From Parasedimentitalea psychrophila (GTDB lineage Bacteria; Pseudomonadota; Alphaproteobacteria; Rhodobacterales; Rhodobacteraceae), in the NCBI RefSeq assembly GCF_030285785.1, contig NZ_CP127247.1, positions 496,001-560,000 on the forward strand: a stretch of 64,000 nucleotides of DNA. The letters run 5' to 3'. The notes beneath the pieces are model-generated. The model ran no database searches and had not been told where the DNA came from. It saw nothing but the letters and a program-made list of their open reading frames with translations. The stretch's first letter is position 1. Each line of letters begins with the position of its first letter. Shown in pieces: positions 8,899 through 17,212 of this stretch. Made by a program: the position numbers and the translations under genes.

Positions 8899-9546
8899 TT
8901 AAACGGATGCGTGGACAGAGACGAATTTCTGCAATGTACGCATGCTCCGAAAGCCCAACATCGCCCGTTCTCGTCGTCGAAACGGCCCCTTCTCGTGGTT
9001 TGCTAACAAACCACTGCCAGGCAGTGAGTGAGAATTCTCGCACCGATTGTTCATCCAACGACCAGTTTCCTGCTTCTGTGCATTGCCTATGACTTTCATG
9101 GCAGCACCGTAGGATCGAAGTTTGTCCGTCACGATGACATGCGGGTTCCCATAGCGTTTCATGATTTTTCGTAGAAATTTCAACGCCGTCTTGCGATCCC
9201 TGCGTTTAGTGCCAAAGGTTTCTAACACTTCACCTTCGTGATCCACAGCACGCCAAAGATAGTGCATCTCGCCGTTGATCTTCACGAAAACCTCGTCCAG
9301 GTGCCATTGCCAATTGGAATGGGCGCGCACCTGCTGGATACGATTGCTGCGGATCTCCGCGGCGAACAACGGGCCGAACCGATTCCACCAGAAACGGACT
9401 GTCTCGTGACTGATATCAATCCCTCGCTCGTGCAACAGGTCTTCGACATTTCGGAGGGAGAGAGGGAACCATACGTACATCATCACCACCAAGCGAATGA
9501 TCTCGGGGCTGCTATGAAAGTACTTGAAAGGATCACGTTTCGTCAT
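8899..9546 (-). mobile_element. IS6-family (IS26-like) transposase, C-terminally shortened and interrupted in frame by palindromes
   Basis: A 215-residue DDE transposase. The N-terminal region (SPEIIRLVVMMYVWFPLSLR, then a conserved HETVRFWWNRFGP) and the acidic triad are intact: D in WHLDEVFVK, D in VTDKLRSYG, E in NNRCENSH. Family members normally run from ENSH directly into LPFRRRERAM; here about 14 residues (SLPGSGLL...EKG) are inserted, encoded by two adjacent palindromes at 8995-9026. The protein stops right after FVSVHASV, about 20 residues short of usual, 14 bases from the amidohydrolase stop. GGTGCTGTTAAAC at 8893-8905 may be one terminal repeat; I found no matching copy on the other side. 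It is probably a decayed, immobile copy. Confidence 0.85.
8995..9026. repeat. double palindrome inserted in the IS6 transposase gene
   Basis: Two nested perfect inverted repeats. The first has arms GTGGTTTG (8995-9002) and CAAACCAC (9007-9014) around CTAA. The second is CACTGCC A GGCAGTG (9012-9026). They share three bases (9012-9014), so only one can fold at a time. They coincide with the stretch that is absent from normal IS6 transposases, which points to insertion of a small palindromic repeat that kept the reading frame. Confidence 0.6.
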
Positions 9547-9746
9547 CCTGGAACGCTACAAATTCGCTCCGCCCGCCTCAAGCAGATTCCCTCTGACACC
9601 GCCACGTCCACACATGGCACTGCCCTGGCGGTGTATCGCAACTCGCTATGACAGATGCCCAAAGGTCTTCCTCTCCGCTATCGCACTGGCCGCAGCAGTC
9701 ATCTTTTGGCGGTGTAATCAATGTGTTTGGATCCTAGAATGGATAT

Positions 9747-12700
9747 CTACACGAAACTGTCAAAATCAACTTCGAAGTAGTCGAAACGTGCTGGTTCGCT
9801 GCCATCCCGGCTGATTTGGAAGGAAACCAGATCACCGGTGTTCAAAGCGATGTCGCCGACAGACGCAATTCTGAAACTGTCGGGTGAGGCGGTGCTGCTG
9901 CCCGCATCTTCATCAAAATCAATCGATCCGGCCAAGTTACCGTTCACAAACACGGAGAGTTCCGATTGCCCGTCATTTTCGTCGAAGATACCTAAGTGGA
10001 ATTCGTAAAACCCGGAAATTTCGTCGAACAGGTATGTCGCCTCCTGAAGCATATCGTCGGTCGCCTTAAGAAGTGCTCCACCCGAGGCGAGCGCGTTAGT
10101 CTCGACCGTCAGGTCATCCGTTGTTGGCAAAAGCGTTTCAGCTTCAACCCGGAATAGTTCTGGCGGATCACCAGCACCGCCCGGTTCCGTGACCGTAAAG
10201 AGGAATGTGTCTGATACAGAATTCAGGTCGTCGTCCGTGGCGGTAACAGTGATGTCCAAACCGCTTACAGATGCCGCACCTTGGGAAACTTCGAATTCTC
10301 CGTTTACAAACGAGACGCCGGGCGGCAGCACGTCTGCGGTATAGGCCAAAAGATCGCCGTCAACATCGCCGAAATTACCGGTGATATCGAGAGAGCTCCC
10401 CGGCTCCAGCCAGGCATCCCGAATGAAGTTTGCCACAGTCGGAGACGTTTCGTTGATGGCCACAAAAGTTGAATTTGCCCCGCTCGGGTTCGGGCTGCTG
10501 CCGTCCCGGTAGATTTCAAAATGGTCGATATGCAGTCCAACACTGCGACCGGCAATATATACGTCGTAAAGTCCTGCTTCGGGGAAGATTATCTGATCAT
10601 CGCCGCTGGCTTCAGCAATCGAGCTCAGGTTGTTTCCAAACTCGCCTGAGCTGTTGACATTCGCAATCCGGGCGAACCCTTGATTGAAGTCGCCGTCCTC
10701 CCCGGCACCGTTCGGCCGAAGATCCCCCAGTGTGACCGATGGATCAGAAACAGAGACAACATTGAAACGCAGATCATTCTGCTGATCGTTTCTTATTCCG
10801 TCCGGTCCGGAGAAGTTCAATGCGTCGCGGGTCACCCGGAAACTCCACTCGAATGCTTCACCGACCTGCTCCTCCGGCACCATAATGCGGTAGACAAGCT
10901 GATTGTCGCCACTGCGTGCGAGGGGATTGTTGACAATGCTCGTGTCATTGGTGAGCCCGGTGTCCTCGACATCACTTACTGCGTCCAGAATGTCGTTCGT
11001 GAATACGAAATAGCCGTCGCCCTGCTCGCCGGAGTTGTTGTCGTTCCAGGCGCCGCTTTCAACATAAACAAAGGCATCGTTTGCCCCGCTGCGTATCTGG
11101 GCAACACCTGTACCGCCAAGGCTCTCGACTTGGATCTTGTACCGGAAATTGGAGTCCGCCCCCACACCATCAAAATAGCCGTCGCTGGTAATCGGAGGCT
11201 GTCCGTCGTCAGACAGCGCCACAGTGAAGCCTTCGAGGGACGGGTCGGCTGCAACCGCATTGCCACTGGTGTCCAGCACCTCACCCGCCAGCAGCGCCAC
11301 CGTATAGCTGCCCTCATCGGCCGTATCCCAAGTGCCACCAGGGGCCGCCACAGTGTAGGTCGCCGTGCGGGGGGAGCCGTCACTGCCAGTATCGACGCTG
11401 ACGGCGCTGACCGTGAGCGCGCCGCCCGGCCCGGTAACCGTGATGTCGCCCGCATCTATGCTCGCAAAATCGATGCCCGCATTATCGGCAAAGGTCACGG
11501 TGATGTCAGTGCTGGCTGTGCCCGCTTCTGCTGGTCCCACGTCCGGCGCCTGTGCAGACTGCACAAAGGGCGCCAGCGTATCACCGCCGCCGCTCCCGGT
11601 GAAGGTGAAGTCCAGATAGTCGGTCCGCAGCGGTTCGCCGCCGTCCTTGAACCCGGAAATCTCGATCACATCGCCCAAAGACAACGACACCCCGCTGAAG
11701 GTGAATTCGGCAAAGGCGGTCTGATTGGCGACCGCATCCCCGGCATCGACGTCCCACACAAAACTGCCGGCCAAAAAGCCATTCACCCAAAGGTTCATCT
11801 GCGACTGGCCGTCGGATTCATCGTAGTGGCCGACGGTCAGGTCGTAGCTGCCATCGGTATCCATAAAGGTATAGGAGGCGCGCTGCTCTCCCGACCCACC
11901 GGCTTGCAGATACTGACCGCCAGAGGACTGGCCGCTGTTCTTGATAACAAAGCCGCTGACGATCGTCATCGTCTCTGCTTCAACCCGGAAGGGATCGCCG
12001 ATGATCGTCACCGATACGGCCGCGGGCACAGAGCGCGCGCCCTGGTCGTCGGCCACCGTATAGGCGATGTCTGTCACTGCGCCGTCGTAATCCGCCTCAG
12101 GCGTGAAGGTGATCGAGCCGTCGGTGTCATCCACCGTCCAGACGCCTTCGCCCGGGACTGACTTCACCTTGCCGCTGGCGTCATCCGCCGCCTCGATCTC
12201 GACGCTCGCCGCATCGAGCGTCCCATCCGCATCCGTGTCATTGGCAAGCACATCAACCGCCACCGAGCTGTCCTCGGCAACCGTCCCGCTGTCGGCAGAC
12301 GCAACGGGTGCATCGTTGAACACGATACTCTCGATACCCGTCAGCGTGTCGGTACCGTCATCGCCATCCGCGGCGTTGTTGTCGGTGACCGTGAAGCTGC
12401 CGCCGCCATTGTCGACAACCGTGTAGCCAGCTTGGATGCCCGCGTAGAGCACCGTGTCAGTACCCACCCCGCCATTGATGGCGTCATTGCCGCCATTGCC
12501 GAAGAAGCTGTCGTCGTCATCACCGCCGGTCAGGGTATTTGCCCCGTCATTGCCCTCAATGCGGTTGGCGGAGGCATTGCCGGTGACATCGATGTTGCCG
12601 TCACCTTGGAGGGTGATGTTGAGAATGCCGGGATCGAGGGTGAGGGTGCCTGAGGTGCCAGCGGGCGCATCGAGTGTGAGGCCTTCCTTGCCGACCGTGA

Positions 12701-13691
12701 TGGCACCGGCCGCGCCGTAATTGTCCGACAGCGCGATACTGGCGAAGTCGAAGGACGTGTCGATGGCCGCCTGAAGATCGGTGAAATAGGCCGTGCCACC
12801 GTCCAAACTGCCATCCGGATGATCGGGGTTATTGCTCCTGGCGAAACGGCTTGTGGCGGAAAGGGCCGTCTCGTCGATTACCACGCCATAGACAATGACT
12901 TGTGTGGCCAGCACAATCGCTGTGTTGGCTTGCCCAGTAAAATTGGCAATATCCTCGGCAATAACCACGCTGCTTTGATCGAATGCCTGATTAAACTCAA
13001 AAAACAGGATGCCGTCGCCCCCGCCGGAAACCGCATTGTTTTGCAGTGTGACAGCCTGCATAGTGGTAGAAAGTTGGATCCCTGCGCCAATTGTATTGGG
13101 CTGGGAGAAGGTGACGTTGTTGCTGCTGATCTGGGAGTTCTGAAGAAAACCATTTAAAATTATGCCGGAACCACCACCCCCCGTGGACAGAGTGATCACA
13201 TTGTTCTGAACATTGGATATGGCATCGGGATGTTGGATTTGGATCCCCACTACAAGGGTTTGAATATTGTTGGCGCTGACCTCTGCGCCTCCTTCGATCA
13301 ACACTGCCTCAATCGACCTGCCCTGGACAATGATATTGTTGGTAATCAGCCCTCCGGTAGCGCCGTTGATAACCTCGATGCGTTCGTCGAACGACGTGCC
13401 CGACACCGTAAAACCGTCAATCGTCACATTGTCGGCCTGAACCACGAACCGGTCGACCATCACCTCCGCCCCGCGCGCACCCGTGTTCGGATCAATCCCC
13501 GCATTGGTGTCCGTCTCAATGGTCAGCTCTTTGGTGACCGTGACAGCCTCCGGCACGACGGGGGCGTAGTCCGCCGCTATCACTCGGATCGTGAAGCCGT
13601 CTTGCGTTTGTGGACTGTTAATCGCGTCCTGGATCGTACTGAACGTCGCTACGAATACGCCAAGGCCGTCTAGAACATTAACGCCAGCCAT
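9747..13691 (-). CDS. large secreted mosaic protein: beta-helix, RTX-like repeats, Ig/cadherin-like domains, duplicated VEAET module
   Basis: A 1314-residue acidic protein with no Sec signal. Order seen: an Asn/Ile-rich right-handed beta-helix (about 5-340); a short RTX-like calcium-binding block (about 365-420, with NDGANTLTGGDDDD and GNGGNDAINGG); a cadherin/VCBS-like domain with VDVLANDTDADG (about 463-565); a module beginning FRVEAET (568-704); an Ig-like domain (about 712-825); a long region with a further Ig-like domain; and a second FRVEAET module (1180-1314). Both modules share DE(S/N)DGQS and VNG(F/N)LAGS. The acidic and aromatic C-terminus (EVDFDSFV) fits type I secretion, but no secretion genes are nearby. 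I prefer the ATG at 13691, which has GGAG nine bases upstream; one at 13706 is possible. Likely a surface or released carbohydrate-binding or adhesin protein. Confidence 0.75.
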   Translation of the reverse strand: MAGVNVLDGLGVFVATFSTIQDAINSPQTQDGFTIRVIAADYAPVVPEAVTVTKELTIETDTNAGIDPNTGARGAEVMVDRFVVQADNVTIDGFTVSGTSFDERIEVINGATGGLITNNIIVQGRSIEAVLIEGGAEVSANNIQTLVVGIQIQHPDAISNVQNNVITLSTGGGGSGIILNGFLQNSQISSNNVTFSQPNTIGAGIQLSTTMQAVTLQNNAVSGGGDGILFFEFNQAFDQSSVVIAEDIANFTGQANTAIVLATQVIVYGVVIDETALSATSRFARSNNPDHPDGSLDGGTAYFTDLQAAIDTSFDFASIALSDNYGAAGAITVGKEGLTLDAPAGTSGTLTLDPGILNITLQGDGNIDVTGNASANRIEGNDGANTLTGGDDDDSFFGNGGNDAINGGVGTDTVLYAGIQAGYTVVDNGGGSFTVTDNNAADGDDGTDTLTGIESIVFNDAPVASADSGTVAEDSSVAVDVLANDTDADGTLDAASVEIEAADDASGKVKSVPGEGVWTVDDTDGSITFTPEADYDGAVTDIAYTVADDQGARSVPAAVSVTIIGDPFRVEAETMTIVSGFVIKNSGQSSGGQYLQAGGSGEQRASYTFMDTDGSYDLTVGHYDESDGQSQMNLWVNGFLAGSFVWDVDAGDAVANQTAFAEFTFSGVSLSLGDVIEISGFKDGGEPLRTDYLDFTFTGSGGGDTLAPFVQSAQAPDVGPAEAGTASTDITVTFADNAGIDFASIDAGDITVTGPGGALTVSAVSVDTGSDGSPRTATYTVAAPGGTWDTADEGSYTVALLAGEVLDTSGNAVAADPSLEGFTVALSDDGQPPITSDGYFDGVGADSNFRYKIQVESLGGTGVAQIRSGANDAFVYVESGAWNDNNSGEQGDGYFVFTNDILDAVSDVEDTGLTNDTSIVNNPLARSGDNQLVYRIMVPEEQVGEAFEWSFRVTRDALNFSGPDGIRNDQQNDLRFNVVSVSDPSVTLGDLRPNGAGEDGDFNQGFARIANVNSSGEFGNNLSSIAEASGDDQIIFPEAGLYDVYIAGRSVGLHIDHFEIYRDGSSPNPSGANSTFVAINETSPTVANFIRDAWLEPGSSLDITGNFGDVDGDLLAYTADVLPPGVSFVNGEFEVSQGAASVSGLDITVTATDDDLNSVSDTFLFTVTEPGGAGDPPELFRVEAETLLPTTDDLTVETNALASGGALLKATDDMLQEATYLFDEISGFYEFHLGIFDENDGQSELSVFVNGNLAGSIDFDEDAGSSTASPDSFRIASVGDIALNTGDLVSFQISRDGSEPARFDYFEVDFDSFV

Positions 13692-14124
13692 CTGTATTTT
13701 CTCCATTTACAACCGCCACTGCAGTCCTTGACGCAGCGCCCGCGACCACCTGACTACCGAGGGTCGAGAATTTGGGCGATGTCACGTCCATGCGCCGGGC
13801 GCAGTAAAAGTTGCCGAACGCAGTGTCATAGACCAGACAGTCATGTTCCTCGTAGTCGGAATCGTTCCCGGTTCACCAGATCGGCAAATCCGCCACTCAG
13901 GTCGACAGGCGATCCACCGCACATACCGATGAAAACAAGTTCATTCTCAGCGGCTTCAAAATTTGCCAACCGACTCATTTCAAGCTTAACCCACATGATC
14001 AGGCGCCTTCTGTCGCGAACTAGTCATGCTATGGTACGGGGAACCGGCGCGCGCCACATCTATCCCTTGGCCAACCGTCAGCCTGTGACGCGCGTCACAG
14101 TTCGGTCATGCACAGACGAGCGCT
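13692..14124. other. 433-bp stretch without a confident gene
   Basis: Two weak minus-strand frames are seen. One is an ATG-started 45-codon frame at 13841-13978 (MSRLANFEAAENELVF at its start). The other is an open frame in a different phase from about 13870 to 13680 reading DYEEHDCLVYDTAFGNFYC. Read together they look like one short gene broken by a frameshift just upstream of the mosaic protein gene. I recognise neither. No hairpin terminator or tRNA is evident. Confidence 0.3.
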
Positions 14125-14664
14125 TCAGTCCGCTTCTGCAATTCTTTTCAGCCCGTCCCGGTTCAGCAAAGTTATCCAGCCCTTAGTCAGATCTAGCAAA
14201 CCATCCCTTTGCCATTTGTGCAGGCAGCGGTTCACATTCTCACGCGAGCTGCCGACCATGTCGGAGATTTCGGACTGTGAATGTGACAGCCGTTTCGTCG
14301 GTCGCGCACCGGCACCTTCACCGCTTGAAGACACGCGGAGCATGGTACGGGCCAGCCGGGACGGCAACTTGAGAAAGGCGAACTCCATCATACGTTCGTC
14401 CGAGCGGCGCAGACGCGCGCAGAGCAATTCGAGCAACCTGATCGCTAAATTCGGAGCGGTTTTCATGACTTGGAGCAGTGCGCGCGGCACTGTCAGAGGA
14501 AAACTATGATTACTTGGAGCGGTGTGGATTCGCCTGGTCAGACTCGAAAAAGACCGAGAGAAATCAATGGTGGTAAAATTCCAAATTTGCGTTTGGGCAA
14601 GTAATAATTTTTCCTCTGACAGTGCACGTGCAGCGCATGCGCGCCCGCCACGACGCAACGCCAC
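14125..14664 (-). pseudogene. Crp/Fnr-type transcription regulator, 5'-truncated
   Basis: Only the C-terminal part of a Crp/Fnr regulator remains. From about residue 57 the frame shows the dimer helix (LAIRLLELLCARLRRSDERM) and the winged helix-turn-helix (SQSEISDMVGSSRENVNRCL, then RDGLL). The cyclic-nucleotide-type beta barrel expected before it is missing. The first 54 codons of the open frame are unrelated DNA: they run through a 139-bp inverted-repeat element (14487-14625) whose inner end coincides with the start of homology. The break therefore looks like an insertion followed by deletion of the promoter-proximal half. It is unlikely to be a working regulator. Confidence 0.7.
14487..14625. 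mobile_element. 139-bp MITE-like element with perfect 17-bp terminal inverted repeats
   Basis: GCACTGTCAGAGGAAAA at 14487-14503 and its exact reverse complement at 14609-14625 bound about 105 bp of AT-richer DNA with no gene. Small size, perfect ends and lack of coding capacity fit a non-autonomous miniature element or a solo pair of insertion-sequence ends. No clear target duplication is visible. It lies exactly between the truncated Crp/Fnr gene and the truncated DUF2924 gene, so it probably marks the rearrangement that removed both 5' parts. Confidence 0.6.
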
Positions 14665-14870
14665 CCCACCTCAAGTCGCCCGCCCTCAGATCCGGTGGGC
14701 GACTGCTGCGCCAATGGAACGGCGTAACTTATACCGTTGATGAAACCGATACCGGGTTTGTCTGGAACGGTGCGCGCTACCGCTCGCTCTCGGCTATTGC
14801 CCGCGCGATCACCGGCGCACACTGGTCTGGGCCCCGCTTCTTCGGGCTCAAGGGAAAGACGCTGCGATGA
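14622..14870 (+). pseudogene. DUF2924 domain protein, 5'-truncated
   Basis: An 82-codon frame that holds only the C-terminal half of a DUF2924 protein: LLRQWNGVTYTV, GFVWNGARYRSLSAIARAITG and HWSGPRFFGL are typical. Full-length members are about 150-200 residues and normally lie directly before a serine recombinase of the kind found here. The only start available is a GTG inside the right repeat of the 139-bp element. The stop overlaps the recombinase ATG by four bases, so the original translational coupling is kept. It may still be translated as a fragment. Confidence 0.7.
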
Positions 14871-16549
14871 GCATCCCAAAAATGCGCTGCGCGATCTACA
14901 CCCGCAAATCCTCGGAACACGGGCTTGATCAGGACTTCAATTCTTTGGATGCTCAATATGAAGCCTGCACCGCCTACATCGCCAGCCAACGCCAGGAAGG
15001 CTGGAAGCTGCTGACCGAGCGCTATGATGACGGTCGTATCTCCGGCGGCACGCTCGAGCGTCCTGCCCTGCAACGCCTGCTGGCCAGCATCGATGCCGGC
15101 CACATAGATATGGTGGTCGTCTACAAGATCGACCGCCTCACGCGGTCGCTGCCGGACTTCGTGCGCATGGTCGATCGGTTGGACGCCGCAGGCTGTTCTT
15201 TTGTCTCCGTCACCCAAGCCTTCAACACCTCTTCCTCGATGGGTCGGCTGACTCTGAACATGCTCCTGTCCTTCGCCCAGTTCGAGCGCGAAGTCACCTC
15301 CGAGCGGATCCGCGACAAGATTGCTGCCTCCAAGAAGAAAGGCCTCTGGATGGGCGGCGTCCCGCCCATCGGATATGATCCCCATCCAGACCCGATGACC
15401 CGGGAGTTGGTGCCCAATGAAGGTGAGGCTGAAACGGTCCGTCAACTCTTCGACCTCTATGAGACCCTTGGCTGCCTTGCGGGTGTGGCGCGCGAAGCCG
15501 CCCGGCTCGGTTTACGCTCCAAAAACCATGTCTTTTCTACCGGTCGGGAGCAGGGTGGCAATGCCTTCAAACGCGGTCAGATCTATTCCCTGCTGCGCAA
15601 TCCCGTCTATCTCGGCAAGATTTGCCACAAGGACAAGATCTGGCCCGGAACTCACCCGGCCATCGTTGAAAAGGATCAATGGGACCGGGTTCAGGAAAAG
15701 CTGCAGGCTGCAAGCGCCCGTCGACGGGGACAGGTGCCAGCCAAAAATCGGGCTGGCAACCAGGCAGGCGCCGCCTGTCTGACCGGACTGTTCCGCGACG
15801 AAACCAGCGACCTGCTCACGCCAACCCACACGCAACGCCATGGCCGACGCCTGCGCTACTACATTTCCAACCGGCTGATCTCGGGTGGGACGGATCCCTC
15901 AGGCTGGCGCCTGCCTGCCTTGGCCTTTGAAGATTCTGTTGCCAAAGTGATCTCGGATCATCTTGCGGAGCAGGCAAAGCGACACCGGATTCTCGCTCAT
16001 ACCGAAATGGCCCCCTCCGTTAGCGCATCCAGCAAGGCGACTGACTTTGTGGCCCGGATCAAAAAAGCGGGCATCACCGTCGTCGCCCCGATGATCACAT
16101 CAGGTGAAATCGCCCGCGGGCGGATCTGGATCAACCTAGATCACATATCTCTAGCCGAAGCCCTGAACCTACCCCCCAGCGCTCTCAACTCCGACTTCTT
16201 TGCTATTAGTGCCCTCTTCACCTGCCGCCGCCGGGGCGTGGAGATGAAGATCATTGCAGGCGAAACCGAACCCGCTCCTGACGCAGCAATGATCCGCGCT
16301 CTGCGCAACGCTCATCTCTGGGCTGCCGATCTGCGCAGCGGCACCCCGCTGGCCCGGATCGCCGAAGCACGAGGTGTCTCCAAAAGCTACGTCGCCCGGG
16401 TTCTCCCCCTCGCCTGTCTTTCACCTAGAATTCAGACTGCGATTCTCGAGGGCTCCCAACCGGTCAACGTGAACCTCGAAACTCTGGTGCGCAGCCGACT
16501 GCCACTGGACTGGAATGAACAGGAACGAAAGCTCGGGATCCGCGTTTGA
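14867..16549 (+). CDS. serine recombinase (large resolvase/integrase type)
   Basis: A 560-residue site-specific recombinase. The N-terminal resolvase domain (about 6-150) has AIYTRKSSEHG with the catalytic serine at about 15, plus YKIDRLTRS and the FAQFEREV helix that carries catalytic arginines. A recombinase domain follows (about 170-290, with GQIYSLLRNPVYLGKICH). Then comes a module like that of this family (TPTHTQRHGRRLRYYIS) and a C-terminal helix-turn-helix (IAEARGVSKSYVARVL). It appears intact. Relatives pair with DUF2924 proteins in alphaproteobacterial mobile islands. The gene ends 12 bases before a strong hairpin and about 360 bp from the 3' end of a tRNA-Ser gene. Confidence 0.88.
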   Translation: MSIPKMRCAIYTRKSSEHGLDQDFNSLDAQYEACTAYIASQRQEGWKLLTERYDDGRISGGTLERPALQRLLASIDAGHIDMVVVYKIDRLTRSLPDFVRMVDRLDAAGCSFVSVTQAFNTSSSMGRLTLNMLLSFAQFEREVTSERIRDKIAASKKKGLWMGGVPPIGYDPHPDPMTRELVPNEGEAETVRQLFDLYETLGCLAGVAREAARLGLRSKNHVFSTGREQGGNAFKRGQIYSLLRNPVYLGKICHKDKIWPGTHPAIVEKDQWDRVQEKLQAASARRRGQVPAKNRAGNQAGAACLTGLFRDETSDLLTPTHTQRHGRRLRYYISNRLISGGTDPSGWRLPALAFEDSVAKVISDHLAEQAKRHRILAHTEMAPSVSASSKATDFVARIKKAGITVVAPMITSGEIARGRIWINLDHISLAEALNLPPSALNSDFFAISALFTCRRRGVEMKIIAGETEPAPDAAMIRALRNAHLWAADLRSGTPLARIAEARGVSKSYVARVLPLACLSPRIQTAILEGSQPVNVNLETLVRSRLPLDWNEQERKLGIRV

Positions 16550-16561
16550 GCCCAACCCCGT

Positions 16562-16591
16562 TTTGTCACAACAGATCCCTGTTGTGACAAA
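16562..16591 (+). terminator. hairpin downstream of the serine recombinase gene
   Basis: Perfect 13-bp stem, TTTGTCACAACAG at 16562-16574 and CTGTTGTGACAAA at 16579-16591, with loop ATCC. It begins 12 bases past the recombinase stop and ends in a short A-run, with a T-run on its left, so it would work best on the opposite strand. The right arm overlaps the first copy of the CCCTGTT repeat, so the hairpin may also be part of a recombinase binding region. Confidence 0.55.
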
Positions 16592-16742
16592 GCACCTTCC
16601 CTGTTCAGGCCAAATAGATCCCTGTTCTACTGTTTAGGGAGTTTCATCGCAACTCACTGTAATCCATCCACGATTCTGACTCGGAAACTCTGAATACGCC
16701 GATAAATCAACAAGTTCCCTGTAAATACCCTGTTACCAGGGA
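16575..16742. repeat. cluster of CCCTGT(T/A) repeats between recombinase and tRNA-Ser
   Basis: Copies of (A/T)TCCCTGTT start at 16575, 16597 and 16618, spaced 22 and 21 bp (two helical turns). Related copies start at 16715 (TTCCCTGTA) and 16726 (TACCCTGTT), and an inverted CAGGGA at 16737 forms a small hairpin with the last one. AGATCCCTGTT occurs twice exactly (16573, 16616). The rest of the 361-bp gap has no gene. Phased copies suggest a protein-binding array, perhaps recombinase accessory sites or an element end. Confidence 0.5.
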
Positions 16743-16910
16743 GTTCTCCCAAAACGGCACCGCCTCAATCAGGCAACAGAGACTGGCAAGGCTGTTCATG
16801 CAAAGAGGCTGACTTTGGTACGTCTCGGCGTAAAATCCCATCACGCAATCGACGGAAATCGCGCACGAATTCAGAGTAAATTCCGTATGGTAAATCGAGA
16901 CGGGCATGGG

Positions 16911-17000
16911 TGGCGGGGAGACGGGGATTCGAACCCCGGGAACGCTCTCACGTTCAACGGTTTTCAAGACCGCCGCATTCGACCACTCTGCCACCTCCCC
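16911..17000 (-). tRNA. tRNA-Ser (anticodon UGA)
   Basis: A 90-nt class II tRNA with encoded CCA. The acceptor stem pairs GGGGAGG (17000-16994) with TCTCCCC. The D-arm contains GAGTGGTCGAA, the anticodon loop reads CTTGAAA (TGA), a long variable arm follows, and the T-loop is GGTTCGAATCC. The long variable arm and anticodon identify serine. Its 3' end faces the recombinase and repeat cluster, the usual orientation when an island uses a tRNA 3' end as attachment site; I found no second copy of that 3' end in the window. Confidence 0.95.
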
Positions 17001-17212
17001 GGTCGGATCGGGGTTTAGGCGCTGCGGGCAACACTGGCAAGAGGAAAACCAACCGGATTTCAATATTGCCTCAAATGGGGATATATTGCCGAGGATTAAG
17101 GGACAGACTTTCCATGATAACAGGCACGCGCTATGGTATCGTCAGGATAGGGCGAACCGGGATAACCGATACGCGACGCAACGACGTCCAAATGACAGGC
17201 AAGGAATACAAC

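Noticed and set aside
9547-9746. Right terminal repeat of the IS6 copy
   Set aside because: No reverse complement of the left candidate end (GGTGCTGTTAAAC) was found in the 200 bp beyond the transposase start.
10680-12161. 493-codon open frame on the plus strand
   Set aside because: Opposite the repetitive GC-rich mosaic protein gene; His/Arg-rich translation with no family marks.
16550-17000. Duplicated tRNA-Ser 3' end as a second attachment site
   Set aside because: No second copy of the tRNA 3' sequence was found by eye elsewhere in the window, so island boundaries cannot be set.
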